Positions 24,587 to 33,536 of a stretch of 44,238 nucleotides of DNA are shown in pieces. Below the pieces are notes generated by a model that did no database searches, had not been told where the DNA came from, and saw only the letters and a list, made by a program, of their open reading frames with translations. Positions within the stretch are counted from its first letter, which is position 1. Every line of letters begins with the position of its first letter. The position numbers were made by a program, and so were the translations under genes. The stretch comes from a candidate division WOR-3 bacterium (lineage in GTDB: Bacteria > Hydrothermota > Tepidihabitantia > SM23-42): assembly GCA_011052815.1 (NCBI GenBank), contig DRIG01000014.1, forward strand, positions 1 through 44,238, written 5' to 3'.

Positions 24587-27049
24587 TTATAAAATAATAA
24601 TTTTCTTCACTGCGGTTCTGCAGCCGCACCTCAATTTCAAGAAGTAAATCCCCGCCGATAATTTTCCCGTGTTGATCGTTCCGTCCCAGACCAGGATATG
24701 CCGTCCTTTCTTCTGTCTGCAGTTTACAAGTGTTCCGAGATTTCTGCCTGTTACGTCCAGAACCGTGATACAGACGTCGTTTCTTTCAGGAATGCTGTAG
24801 TTGATTATAACCGATTTATCTATGATACTGGGGCAGGGTGTCGTGAGGGTGAAAACGCCGCTGCTGCTTTCTTCTTCCACTCCAGGATTACCTTCGTAGA
24901 TTATTGAATAACCTTCGTATGGAAGATGGTTCTTCGCCGTGGTTGTAACCCACAGGGTGTCGGGTATGGTCGGATTTATAGTGAAAAGCACCTGTCCGTT
25001 TGCATCGGTATAGTCGTATTCATATATTTCCCCCTGTTTGCTCATCAAACAGACCAGGGCATTCGGTACCGGCGCCCGTGAATCGGTTACCGTAATAAGT
25101 ATTTCGTTTTGAGTGGTGGTGATTGAATCAGGATGGTCGACAAAGAGCTCCAGCGGAGTATCGAGCCACATCGGCATCGCCGGATCTCCGAAGAGATTCA
25201 ACTCGAGAATGCAGAAAAGGTAGTGCTCCGCAGTATCGGATGCCGGGACATATACATCCTTTGAGGTTGAGTGGGCGTCACCTATAATGTATGTTCCTTC
25301 ACGGAACACCTTTCTGTAGAACTCAAGGTCGAGTTTTTCCGAAGGTCCCATGCTGGGAGGTGTGCCCAGACCCACCCGTGAGTTCATTATTACTGCAACC
25401 GGGCCACCGGTCGGGCAGTTCATCAAATTCTCCGCAAGGCAATCGTCATTAAGAACTGATGTATCGGTGTCGAAACCACCGGGAAAACAGGCAATGGAAT
25501 TATAGACCCCCAGTTTATCACCGTTGTTCAGCAGAGGTACATCGGTATTATAGAGAAATGTATCCACTCCTTCATCCCAGTAGATTCCGTTTAAATTTCC
25601 GTGACCACCGAAGTGCACGAATCCGAAACCGACATTGAGGGAGTCAAGAGTGATTTGATGATTTACATTTCCCAACATTTCGTAAAGTTTTGAGTCCTGC
25701 CAGTCTGCCGGTGTGCAGTTTGCAATCGAGTCATTGACCTGATCTGCTCCGTATGGAGGCCAGAGATAAGAAGCAGGTAATAAACATTTCTTCAAATACC
25801 CTGAAGGCGGATTCTTCTCATAAGTGAATATCTTCCAGAGGAAGGTGTTGATGTGTTCTTCAGTTGAGGTGGCTAATCGGCCTACAAAGACATCAGAAAA
25901 CCAGTCGCATGCAGAACTGTCTTCTTCCTCTGCATAGATATGGTCACCGTCGGCATCCCATGTGCTGTCGAGGTCGGAGAAGTAGAGATCAGTGGCTACA
26001 GTCGAGCCGAGTTGGTTGATGAGGATCCGCGTGGGCACCGCTCCTGTATCGCCCGCCAGGGTGAAATACAAGGTTCCCCATGTTGTATCGGCATCTTTTA
26101 TGAAATTCCTTATTTTCTCCGGAGCGTCCCATCCCGGATAGGTACTTATAATGTTTGAAACGGTGACAGTGGTACAGGGGATGCCCTGTTTTGTCCGCCA
26201 GTCTACGATCGGATCCAGCAGCGGAGCGAGGGATGTGCTCGTTATGTAAACTTCTTTATAATCACCTTCATTAAGATATGGGGAGCCTTTTCCTCCGTGG
26301 TATTCCAGAGGGAGACATTTATCGACGTCTTCAGGATTTATAACCATTTTCTTTATTGAATTGGCGATGCTTTTGATCTGAAAATGGGTGCGTGGTTTAC
26401 AAGAAGCAGTGGTTTTATATGTAATCCTTAAAGTCACCTGTTCAACGAAATTGAGCTTCTTTGTTTTAGGAAAGTACTGAAACGGACAGAGTAATACCTT
26501 TACGAGTTTGAATTCGGCACGGTTTCCGATGCCCCTGTAACTCACGATTTCCGCAGGATAGGGGAGATCTTTTTCGTAGATGTTGATATCCGGCGGTACG
26601 AATTTTGATTCGACCTGTATGTCCGACAGAGGAAGGGGTGGTTGGATCGGATAGATATTGAATTCACCGGGGATATTCCGCCATTCTATATTTTTGATTT
26701 CTATATCGGCGTCCGCTGTATTGAAAGGGGCTGCTATCAAAATGGAGAGCACCGGCAGAGAAGGGTATCCTTGTTTTCCGATGTTATTCAAACCGTTGTC
26801 GTACAGAATAATATCGAAATCACCGTATTTTTGAATCCGTATTTTGTTTTCGGAGAAACGAAGATTCAAATTCGTCTCTGATGCGGAGACCAAACAGAAC
26901 CAGATTGTGAACATAACAATCATCTCTTTTGTCAGTCTGTCGTTGAATACCCTGTTTCTTTTCTGTTTTCTATGATCCGCCTTTCTGTTTTTCGACTTTT
27001 TTGATTTTTTGGTCGAATTTTTGTTATTTCTTTTTTTAGCCTGCTGCAT
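24587..27049 (-). CDS. Gingipain-like C25 cysteine peptidase with type-IX-like sorting domain
   Basis: 820 residues. The gingipain-type propeptide region runs to about residue 245. The C25 catalytic domain starts near YKEVYITSTS and contains LAGDTGAVPTR and SDVFVGRLAT. The catalytic His483 lies in VHFGGHG and the catalytic Cys521 in YNSIACFPGGF. An Ig-like region and an 80-residue sorting domain (GTINTGKLSAGIYFLKL, ending KKIIIL) follow. The enzyme should act outside the cell after export and removal of its propeptide. The ATG at 27049 has AAAGGAG upstream, which places 42 very basic residues before the signal peptide (MIVMFTIWFCLVSASE). An internal start near 26923 would remove this tail but has a weaker binding site. 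It heads a three-gene operon of secreted proteins. Confidence 0.9.
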   Translation of the reverse strand: MQQAKKRNNKNSTKKSKKSKNRKADHRKQKRNRVFNDRLTKEMIVMFTIWFCLVSASETNLNLRFSENKIRIQKYGDFDIILYDNGLNNIGKQGYPSLPVLSILIAAPFNTADADIEIKNIEWRNIPGEFNIYPIQPPLPLSDIQVESKFVPPDINIYEKDLPYPAEIVSYRGIGNRAEFKLVKVLLCPFQYFPKTKKLNFVEQVTLRITYKTTASCKPRTHFQIKSIANSIKKMVINPEDVDKCLPLEYHGGKGSPYLNEGDYKEVYITSTSLAPLLDPIVDWRTKQGIPCTTVTVSNIISTYPGWDAPEKIRNFIKDADTTWGTLYFTLAGDTGAVPTRILINQLGSTVATDLYFSDLDSTWDADGDHIYAEEEDSSACDWFSDVFVGRLATSTEEHINTFLWKIFTYEKNPPSGYLKKCLLPASYLWPPYGADQVNDSIANCTPADWQDSKLYEMLGNVNHQITLDSLNVGFGFVHFGGHGNLNGIYWDEGVDTFLYNTDVPLLNNGDKLGVYNSIACFPGGFDTDTSVLNDDCLAENLMNCPTGGPVAVIMNSRVGLGTPPSMGPSEKLDLEFYRKVFREGTYIIGDAHSTSKDVYVPASDTAEHYLFCILELNLFGDPAMPMWLDTPLELFVDHPDSITTTQNEILITVTDSRAPVPNALVCLMSKQGEIYEYDYTDANGQVLFTINPTIPDTLWVTTTAKNHLPYEGYSIIYEGNPGVEEESSSGVFTLTTPCPSIIDKSVIINYSIPERNDVCITVLDVTGRNLGTLVNCRQKKGRHILVWDGTINTGKLSAGIYFLKLRCGCRTAVKKIIIL

Positions 27050-27078
27050 TTCTCACTCCTTTCTGATTTGACACTGAC

Positions 27079-27106
27079 ATAGTATAAAAAACGACTTCAC
27101 CGTAAA
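27079..27106 (-). promoter_or_regulatory. Possible promoter of the C25 peptidase operon
   Basis: On the minus strand TTTACG (27101-27106) and TACTAT (27079-27084) are 16 bp apart, the spacing of the other promoters here, but both hexamers are weak matches. Such a promoter would suit activator control. No better candidate lies in the 108 bases between the two genes. Confidence 0.35.
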
Positions 27107-27157
27107 CTTCACCAGAAAGAGGAGATGGAGATGTGTTTTTTGCAGGTGTGGTTTACT

Positions 27158-30100
27158 CTATGCAGTTAAATTCTGATATGCCTTTTGCAATTCCGGAGAC
27201 GGCTCCACAGCCAGTTCGGCTTTTAGTTTTTTCGCATACTTTTTATATCTTTTAACCGCTTCGGCTTTTAACTGGGGTTTTTGTCCTGCTTTCAACAGTC
27301 CGATAACCGCTTCTTCGGATAATGGATCGGACTCCAGGATCTCGGTATACACGTCAAACGCTTTTCTAAATTTTCCCCCTTCCAGGTACAGTTTCGCCAA
27401 TTTCAGTGCGGCTTCCTCTTTCAGTGATTTGTAATAAGCCCTTTTCTGTTCAATCCAATTCTCATAATATGGTTCAAGGAGGTCGCTACTGTAGAGAATC
27501 AAGGCTTTTTCGAATTCCGCAGTTGCTCTGTCGACGTCGTTGTTCTGAAGGTGGTAATTGGCTCTATTCACCAGATGCTGAAATTGCTCGATATCCGTGA
27601 ATATCTTTAAAGAGGGTTCTATTATGATTCTGTTATTGCGACGTGTGATGATCTTTCGAGTACCGTTTCCCTGTTCCAGTGTCTTGCGCAGGTAATAGAG
27701 TGTATTCCAGAAATTTCTGTCGGCATTCGGACGATTTGATTTCGGCCAGAAAAGTGCCTGGAGTTTGTCTTTGGTAATCCCTTCTTTGTATAAAAGCAAC
27801 AGGCAGAGGAGTTGTTTGACTTTCTTCCTCAGCCAGTATTCCCCGCTCAGTGGTCTGTTACCCATATATACCCGTGGTTCACCGAAGAGATACGCGGTGA
27901 GATGATACTCTTTGATCGTCGGCTGACCGAGCGACAGGATTTCTTCTTTTTGTTCCGGAGACAATTGATTCATAACAGCCTCAGATACCTCTTCGGAGCT
28001 GAGAATGAAGTTATTGATGAAAGAAATCAGATATGATTTTTTATCGGAAAACTCGAGGGCGTCGATGAGCAACTCCGGTGTAAGGAGAACCTGGTGGAGG
28101 AACAGCCCGTTACATTCCGTCCTTTCGATGATATCGAGCATCTTTTTAAGGTAATGGTGTGCTTCTTTTGTGCGGTCATATTCTTTTTCGAATTGATATC
28201 TTAAAAGATTTCCCTGTATTATGTAATCCAGTATTTTCATTCTTTTTGCGAGTCGGGATATCCGTTCTATTCTTTTTTTCACCTTCCGTAAATTATGCTG
28301 CATCAGTTCACAGCGTGCTTTGATGATTAAATACTGGATAAACTCACGGGAATCGGTCTTCTGGGATATCAATTTTTCGATACTGTCGAGATGCCGCTTT
28401 ATTTCGTCAGGATCCTTCAAAATACTGTATAGGCTGGCTATTTTGAGATTACAGATGGTTATCAGATATTTATTTTTGTACTCTTCTGCGATTTCAAGGG
28501 CCCGGCTGTGATATCTCAGTGCTTTTTCATATCTACCTTGTAGAATGGAAAGGAGTGCTCTACTGTTTAGATTTTGAATTTCCAGATTGGCGAATTTATA
28601 TTTTTTGGAAAATCCCAGAGCCTCTTCGTTCATCTTCTCGGCGTTGCTGAAATCACCTAAATGTATCAGTACCTTGGTGTAGTTTCCGAGCGCCACAATA
28701 TACTGATATGTTCTGTTCAATTGTTTGGCTTCATTGATACACCGATTGAGGTAGGTCTGCGCTTTATTAAGCTCGCCATTGTGAAGAAAGATCGTTCCCA
28801 GGTTATTCAAGAAATATTGGCTTGCACGGGACATAATACTGTCGGCTATCTGTAGTCCCTGTTCTCCTGTTTTGATCGCTTCTTTGAAATTATATTTGTG
28901 GAAATAACACAATGACATAATTACGAAGGCGAAGATCTTCGTCTCCTGGTTTCTGGAACTGTCATAGGCGAGTTTCGCCATTCTTAAAGCGGGGTTCAAC
29001 TTACCCTGATGCTTAAGGATTGTTGCTTTTGCGACGAAGAGATGTGCGTACAAACCGCGGTTCTTTTTAAGCCCTTTGAGAACTTTCTCAGCTCTGGTTA
29101 TAAGCTCCTTGGAGATCTTGAAGTTCCCCCTTCGTTCTTCGGTCAGCGCCCATAATATCAACAGTTTGGGAGTTGTCTCGGTGAGCTTCTTCGGTATCCT
29201 GTCGAGCCAGGAAGTGAGTTTACTGATATTGCCGGCGTCGGCGATATCTGTTCCTATAATATTGATGTTCTTTATCGCTTTTCGATAATTACCAGCTTCA
29301 ATAAAGAGTTCGATGGCGTTATCATAGTCTCCGTTCTTTTCGTAATATTCAGCAACCTTTTCTTTGCATTTTTTTATTTCATAATCACTCATATCATTTT
29401 TTGCACGCATCATAAGATAATTTTTAAATAAGGGGTGGAAGGTATAATTGATTATTTCGCCGGAGGTTACTTCAAGAAACGGCAGATTCAGTAATTCCTG
29501 CTCTGTTCTTTCGTCAAAATTCTCCGCGAGCGATTTTTTAAGTATCTGGGTGTTGAAAAAAGGAAAGAAAGCCAGAGACAGAAGGAGATGTTTCATTCTT
29601 CTGCTGAACCTGTTGTATATTTCCTCACTGATATAATCGAAGATATCTTCAGTGGTTCTGTTTGTTTCTATCTTGAGGGCGAGCATCGATTTTATTGCAA
29701 ACGCCCACCCGCGTGTTTCTTCCCATATTTTCTTTATCTTTTGAGGAGTGATTGGAACTTTTAAAATTTCCGCCATTTTCTTTGTTTCGGCGAGGTCCAA
29801 TCGCAGGTCCTTTTCCGTCAGGAGCAGTGCTTCATCATCGACGACGAATTTGTGGAGAAATTTCGGGATTCTTTTTCGTGATGTGATGATGAGATGGAGG
29901 TTATTCGGGCAACAGTCAATGATTTTGTATATAATGTCGACGGTCTGCTGGTTCTGTTCTATCTGTTGGAAATCATCCAGTATGTAGATCATCCGTCCGT
30001 CTCTGAAGGTGTTTATTTCCTGAATAAGACTGTTGATGAGGTATTCAATTTCCATATCCCCCTGGAGTAGAGCTCTGGTTTTCCTGCCGAAATTTTTATA

Positions 30101-30898
30101 GTGGAGGTTGATGCCGGTGAGAAAATCAGACAGAAAGACGAGAGGATTTCTGTCTGATTCATCCAACTTCAACCATACCGTTTTCTTCTTCACCCTCTTT
30201 GTATATTCATAAAGGATGGTTGTTTTGCCGAAACCGGGACCTGACGATATGAACGTGAATCTTTTCTTTTCAGCATTTTTTATTCTTTTCAAAATTCCGC
30301 TCCGCATCAGTATTTTTTGCGGCATGACCGGCGGAGTGAATTTTGAGATATTTCTGAAGTAAGTTATCGAAGAATCTATTTTACTTACCGACTTTGTGTA
30401 AAGCTGTTTTGTCTGTTTTTTCAGCCTCGACTCCGCCGCTTTCAACAGGTCGGGGATGGTGACGGCATCCTGGGGAAAAGATGCAGAACCAATGGCGATT
30501 TTAATCACCGACGGTTTTTCCGGATTGTGGTGGAATATTCCTTTGCTTACTTCTTCAGAAATAAGTTTTCTGACGATCGTTGTGTCATCGCGATCCGCTC
30601 CTACAATAATGAGACCGACTCGATTGGAACCAAGGAATTCATAGGTGTCATTTGCACGTAGTATTCGATGCAGAATTTTTTTGAAGTCTTTGACGGTCCT
30701 TTCCGGAATCTTTTCGGTAACTCTATTTGAGTCAAGAAAGCATTTATAGAGTTCAATAAGGATGATTGAGAGACATCGTGTATTTTTCTTGGCGAGATTT
30801 ATTTCTTCAGTCAGTTTTTTTCTGAAATTTCGGGTGATCGGTTTCTCAGATGATTTTTTATTCTCTTCTGCGGCACGACTCATTTGTATAAGCGTCAA
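27158..30898 (-). CDS. Giant STAND/TPR/SARP transcriptional regulator with degenerate GGDEF domain
   Basis: 1246 residues in one frame. Residues about 25-165 resemble a GGDEF domain (IKIAIGSASFPQDA, LLKAAESRLKK), but the signature is GSNRV instead of GGDEF, so it should not make c-di-GMP. Residues about 190-480 are a MalT-type STAND NTPase with Walker A (SSGPGFGKTT, 218-227) and Walker B (MIYILDDFQ, Asp308/309). Residues about 520-990 are TPR-like helical repeats. The C-terminus from about 994 is a SARP-type winged helix (YLFGEPRVYMGNRPL, KQLLCLLLLY) plus bacterial transcriptional activator domain. Such proteins use NTP-driven assembly to activate transcription in response to a ligand bound by the repeats. 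It overlaps porX by four bases and ends 109 bases before the C25 operon, a natural candidate target. Confidence 0.88.
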   Translation of the reverse strand: MTLIQMSRAAEENKKSSEKPITRNFRKKLTEEINLAKKNTRCLSIILIELYKCFLDSNRVTEKIPERTVKDFKKILHRILRANDTYEFLGSNRVGLIIVGADRDDTTIVRKLISEEVSKGIFHHNPEKPSVIKIAIGSASFPQDAVTIPDLLKAAESRLKKQTKQLYTKSVSKIDSSITYFRNISKFTPPVMPQKILMRSGILKRIKNAEKKRFTFISSGPGFGKTTILYEYTKRVKKKTVWLKLDESDRNPLVFLSDFLTGINLHYKNFGRKTRALLQGDMEIEYLINSLIQEINTFRDGRMIYILDDFQQIEQNQQTVDIIYKIIDCCPNNLHLIITSRKRIPKFLHKFVVDDEALLLTEKDLRLDLAETKKMAEILKVPITPQKIKKIWEETRGWAFAIKSMLALKIETNRTTEDIFDYISEEIYNRFSRRMKHLLLSLAFFPFFNTQILKKSLAENFDERTEQELLNLPFLEVTSGEIINYTFHPLFKNYLMMRAKNDMSDYEIKKCKEKVAEYYEKNGDYDNAIELFIEAGNYRKAIKNINIIGTDIADAGNISKLTSWLDRIPKKLTETTPKLLILWALTEERRGNFKISKELITRAEKVLKGLKKNRGLYAHLFVAKATILKHQGKLNPALRMAKLAYDSSRNQETKIFAFVIMSLCYFHKYNFKEAIKTGEQGLQIADSIMSRASQYFLNNLGTIFLHNGELNKAQTYLNRCINEAKQLNRTYQYIVALGNYTKVLIHLGDFSNAEKMNEEALGFSKKYKFANLEIQNLNSRALLSILQGRYEKALRYHSRALEIAEEYKNKYLITICNLKIASLYSILKDPDEIKRHLDSIEKLISQKTDSREFIQYLIIKARCELMQHNLRKVKKRIERISRLAKRMKILDYIIQGNLLRYQFEKEYDRTKEAHHYLKKMLDIIERTECNGLFLHQVLLTPELLIDALEFSDKKSYLISFINNFILSSEEVSEAVMNQLSPEQKEEILSLGQPTIKEYHLTAYLFGEPRVYMGNRPLSGEYWLRKKVKQLLCLLLLYKEGITKDKLQALFWPKSNRPNADRNFWNTLYYLRKTLEQGNGTRKIITRRNNRIIIEPSLKIFTDIEQFQHLVNRANYHLQNNDVDRATAEFEKALILYSSDLLEPYYENWIEQKRAYYKSLKEEAALKLAKLYLEGGKFRKAFDVYTEILESDPLSEEAVIGLLKAGQKPQLKAEAVKRYKKYAKKLKAELAVEPSPELQKAYQNLTA

Positions 30899-32403
30899 CG
30901 TGGATTCATAATCGCATAAGGCAGAATCATTTCCTCCATGGAGATTCCTCCGTGCTGAAACGTGAACTTGAATTCTTTTTCATATTCGGTCGGTTTCGTG
31001 GGGTAGATGAAGTAATAGTCTTCTTTTGCGATTGCAAAACGCACCGACGGGTCTTCATAGGGTAAAGAGATATCTCCGGGGTTGTTGAGTAAGAGGGCGG
31101 TTTTATTATCCACCCTCAACGCCGGACCGTATTTATATCTGAGATTGGGCGATATCGAGCGTCCACCGTATATAATGGTCGGTTTGCGGACTCTGATGAA
31201 GCCGTGGTCGGTCGTTAAGATGATGCGTCTTTGTTTTTTTGAGAGTCTTTTGAAGATTTCAAAGATCGGCGAGAGAGGGAACCAATATCCCAGAAGATTC
31301 AGTAATACCCTTTCGTCGTCGAGGACTCCCTTCATATCACCTCGACCGGGTATTGAGTGGAGAAGGAGATCAAAGAAGTTTATTACAGTGATTACGATAT
31401 CCGCTTTGTCGTTGACGATGCTGTTGATACTTCGTTCTATATCCTGAATCGACGATAGTTTGTAATAGGAATATTTTATTCTTAAGTTGTGTTTTTTCAA
31501 CAATTCAGCGAATAATTCCTTTTCGAATCTGTTCTGTCCTTTTTCTTCGAAAGACCAATACTGGGGGAATTTTTGCAGAATTTCCAGAGGGAGGAGTCCG
31601 GAAAAGAGGGAATTTCTTGAATAGGGGGTCGCCGTGGGAAGGATTGAGTAGTAGAATTCCGTATTTATTTCGAAAAATTCTCTGAGGCTGTTGGACAGTT
31701 TATAATACTGGTCGAGGCGCATCGAATCGAACAGCACGAAATGAACCGGTCCTTCTTTTAGAACCGGAAGGACCGCATATGCAAACAGATTGTTTGAAAG
31801 GGTCGGTCCTTTTCCATTCAAGAAATCTCTGTAATTGTTCTCGATATATTTAGCGAAACCAGCGTTGGCTTCATGTTTTTTCTCTTTCTGGAGTACTTTC
31901 AAGTCATTGCTTCCATAATCGAGCAGCCGTAAATCCCACGATACAATGCTTTTGTAATAATCAACCCATTCAAGATAGTCCGCCGGTTCAGAAAATGTTC
32001 TGAATTGGGTGGCGTATTCTTCCGCCATCTGTTCACTTATGATCGAACGCCTTTTCAGGGTCCTGTTCAAGACCGACAGCAATTGATTGAAACTGAATGG
32101 TTTTGTAATGTAGTCGTCCACCCAGCTGCCGTAGGCTTTCTTCATCAAATCCTCTTCTTCACTCTTGGTGACCATCACCACTATCTGTTGAGAATTTTCG
32201 TTCTTTATCTTTCTTAATACCTCAAGACCGTCGACGCCCGGCATAATTTCGTCGAGAAAGATGAGGTCAAAGACCTCTCTACGTGCCAATTCAACGCCGT
32301 CTTCTCCAGATGTCGCGGTTTCCACTTCATACCCTTCCTGCTGGAGAAGATAGATAAATGGTTTCAATAAATCTATTTCATCATCAATCCATAAAATTTT
32401 CAT
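30895..32403 (-). CDS. porX: PorX-like response regulator with PglZ phosphatase domain
   Basis: 502 residues. The receiver domain starts MKILWIDDEIDLLKP and has acidic Asp7/Asp8, phospho-acceptor Asp51 (FLDEIMPG), Thr79 in VTKSEEED and Lys101. This layout is close to Porphyromonas PorX. A helical linker follows, then an alkaline-phosphatase-superfamily PglZ domain: FDSMRLDQ (Asp226), YYSILPTATPYSRN, TTDHGFIRVRKP and HGGISMEEMILP, all matching known PorX metal-site regions. In Bacteroidetes PorX with PorY controls type IX secretion, and its PglZ domain has been reported as a zinc phosphodiesterase acting on oligonucleotides. It overlaps the kinase gene and the SARP-type regulator by four bases each, implying one signalling cassette. 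It has no DNA-binding domain, so any transcriptional output must use a partner. Confidence 0.93.
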   Translation of the reverse strand: MKILWIDDEIDLLKPFIYLLQQEGYEVETATSGEDGVELARREVFDLIFLDEIMPGVDGLEVLRKIKNENSQQIVVMVTKSEEEDLMKKAYGSWVDDYITKPFSFNQLLSVLNRTLKRRSIISEQMAEEYATQFRTFSEPADYLEWVDYYKSIVSWDLRLLDYGSNDLKVLQKEKKHEANAGFAKYIENNYRDFLNGKGPTLSNNLFAYAVLPVLKEGPVHFVLFDSMRLDQYYKLSNSLREFFEINTEFYYSILPTATPYSRNSLFSGLLPLEILQKFPQYWSFEEKGQNRFEKELFAELLKKHNLRIKYSYYKLSSIQDIERSINSIVNDKADIVITVINFFDLLLHSIPGRGDMKGVLDDERVLLNLLGYWFPLSPIFEIFKRLSKKQRRIILTTDHGFIRVRKPTIIYGGRSISPNLRYKYGPALRVDNKTALLLNNPGDISLPYEDPSVRFAIAKEDYYFIYPTKPTEYEKEFKFTFQHGGISMEEMILPYAIMNPR

Positions 32404-33536
32404 CTTTCCACCTTTGGAATATAAATTTGGAATGTGGTCCCTTTCGGACCGGTTTCTTTCAAGATTAATCTTCCTTTATGATACTCTTCGACAATTCGTT
32501 TGGTAAGAACAAGTCCTAAACCCCACCCGTATTTCTTCGTGGTGTAGCCGGGTTTGAAGATTTTGTTTCCTTTTTTGATTCCTTTACCGTCATCGGATAT
32601 TTCGATAACCGCACCGTTCGATTCAAAAGTCTTAATGCTGATTTTTCCTTTTCTGGCACCGATGGCATCCAGTCCGTTCTTTACGATATTCTCCACCGCC
32701 CATCCCAGCAGGATATCGTCGAATTTTATCGGAGGCAGTGGTTTATAATCTTCATAAAATTTTATGTTGTTATGTGCCCTGCGTTTCATGTAATCGACGG
32801 ATTTCTTTATGGTATCTATCGGTTCTTTGATAGCCAGCCGCGGCGGTAATCCGATTCTCGAAAATTTTTCCAGAACTTCCTTCATTCTTTTGGTATCTTC
32901 TTCTATCCCCTGGTAGATGTCTTTTGAAACATCTCTTTTTATTGCTTCAAGCCATCCGATGAGCGATGAAAGAGGTGTTGCTAATTGGTGTGCGGTTTCA
33001 CGCGCCAACGAGTTCCATATTTTTTCTTCTTCACTCTTCCGGTAGATGAGATAACCCCAGAAGCCCAGAAAGAGAAACGCAATCAGAAACACTGTTTCGA
33101 CAAACGGCAGAATCTGAAGTGATTTTGTGAAAGGGGAGAGGCCCCAGTGTACATAACCGACGAGGGTTGAATCGCTTCCGTGCCGTATGATCATCGGTAT
33201 AGGTTTTTGCACCCTGTCCAGTTTTTCGACAGCCGCCTTAAGGTCTTTTTCTTTGATGTTTTTCGCGGAGTAGGGATTGCCTTTTTCATCGGTCAGGATT
33301 ACGGGGAAGTCGATTTTTTTGATGATTTCATTGTAGAATAATTCAACGAGCCTTTCTTCATCTACACTGGAACCCCTGGCGAACTCCGCAAAGATCCTTG
33401 ATGTTGTTTCCGTCTCTTTCTTTATTTTTTGAATAAGATAATTTGAGTAGATGAAGGTTACGATTCCGATCAACCCTATACCTATGAGAAAATATATCAC
33501 CAGAGCACGTGAACTAAATTTCTCTTTAATGTTCAT
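32400..33536 (-). CDS. porY: PorY-like sensor histidine kinase
   Basis: 378 residues. Two transmembrane helices (about 12-34 and 141-165) flank a periplasmic sensor region of about 105 residues. The H-box is ARETAHQLATPLSSLIGWLE with His183, the form typical of FCB-group kinases of the PorY type. The ATPase domain has the N box (ENIVKNGLDAI), G1 (DDGKGI) and G2 (GWGLGL). It should phosphorylate the PorX-like product encoded next, with which it overlaps by four bases. It overlaps the upstream GGDEF gene by 11 bases. Assignment as PorY rests on the H-box and the porX neighbour; the sensor domain alone is not diagnostic. Confidence 0.88.
   Translation of the reverse strand: MNIKEKFSSRALVIYFLIGIGLIGIVTFIYSNYLIQKIKKETETTSRIFAEFARGSSVDEERLVELFYNEIIKKIDFPVILTDEKGNPYSAKNIKEKDLKAAVEKLDRVQKPIPMIIRHGSDSTLVGYVHWGLSPFTKSLQILPFVETVFLIAFLFLGFWGYLIYRKSEEEKIWNSLARETAHQLATPLSSLIGWLEAIKRDVSKDIYQGIEEDTKRMKEVLEKFSRIGLPPRLAIKEPIDTIKKSVDYMKRRAHNNIKFYEDYKPLPPIKFDDILLGWAVENIVKNGLDAIGARKGKISIKTFESNGAVIEISDDGKGIKKGNKIFKPGYTTKKYGWGLGLVLTKRIVEEYHKGRLILKETGPKGTTFQIYIPKVER

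Noticed and set aside
27069-27090. Plus-strand TTGACA followed by TATAAA
   Set aside because: The spacing is only 9 bp and no plus-strand gene follows.
33501-33516. Possible parS site around CACGTG
   Set aside because: Only the central 8 bases fit the TGTTTCACGTGAAACA consensus; the arms do not. It is inside porY and far from parAB.
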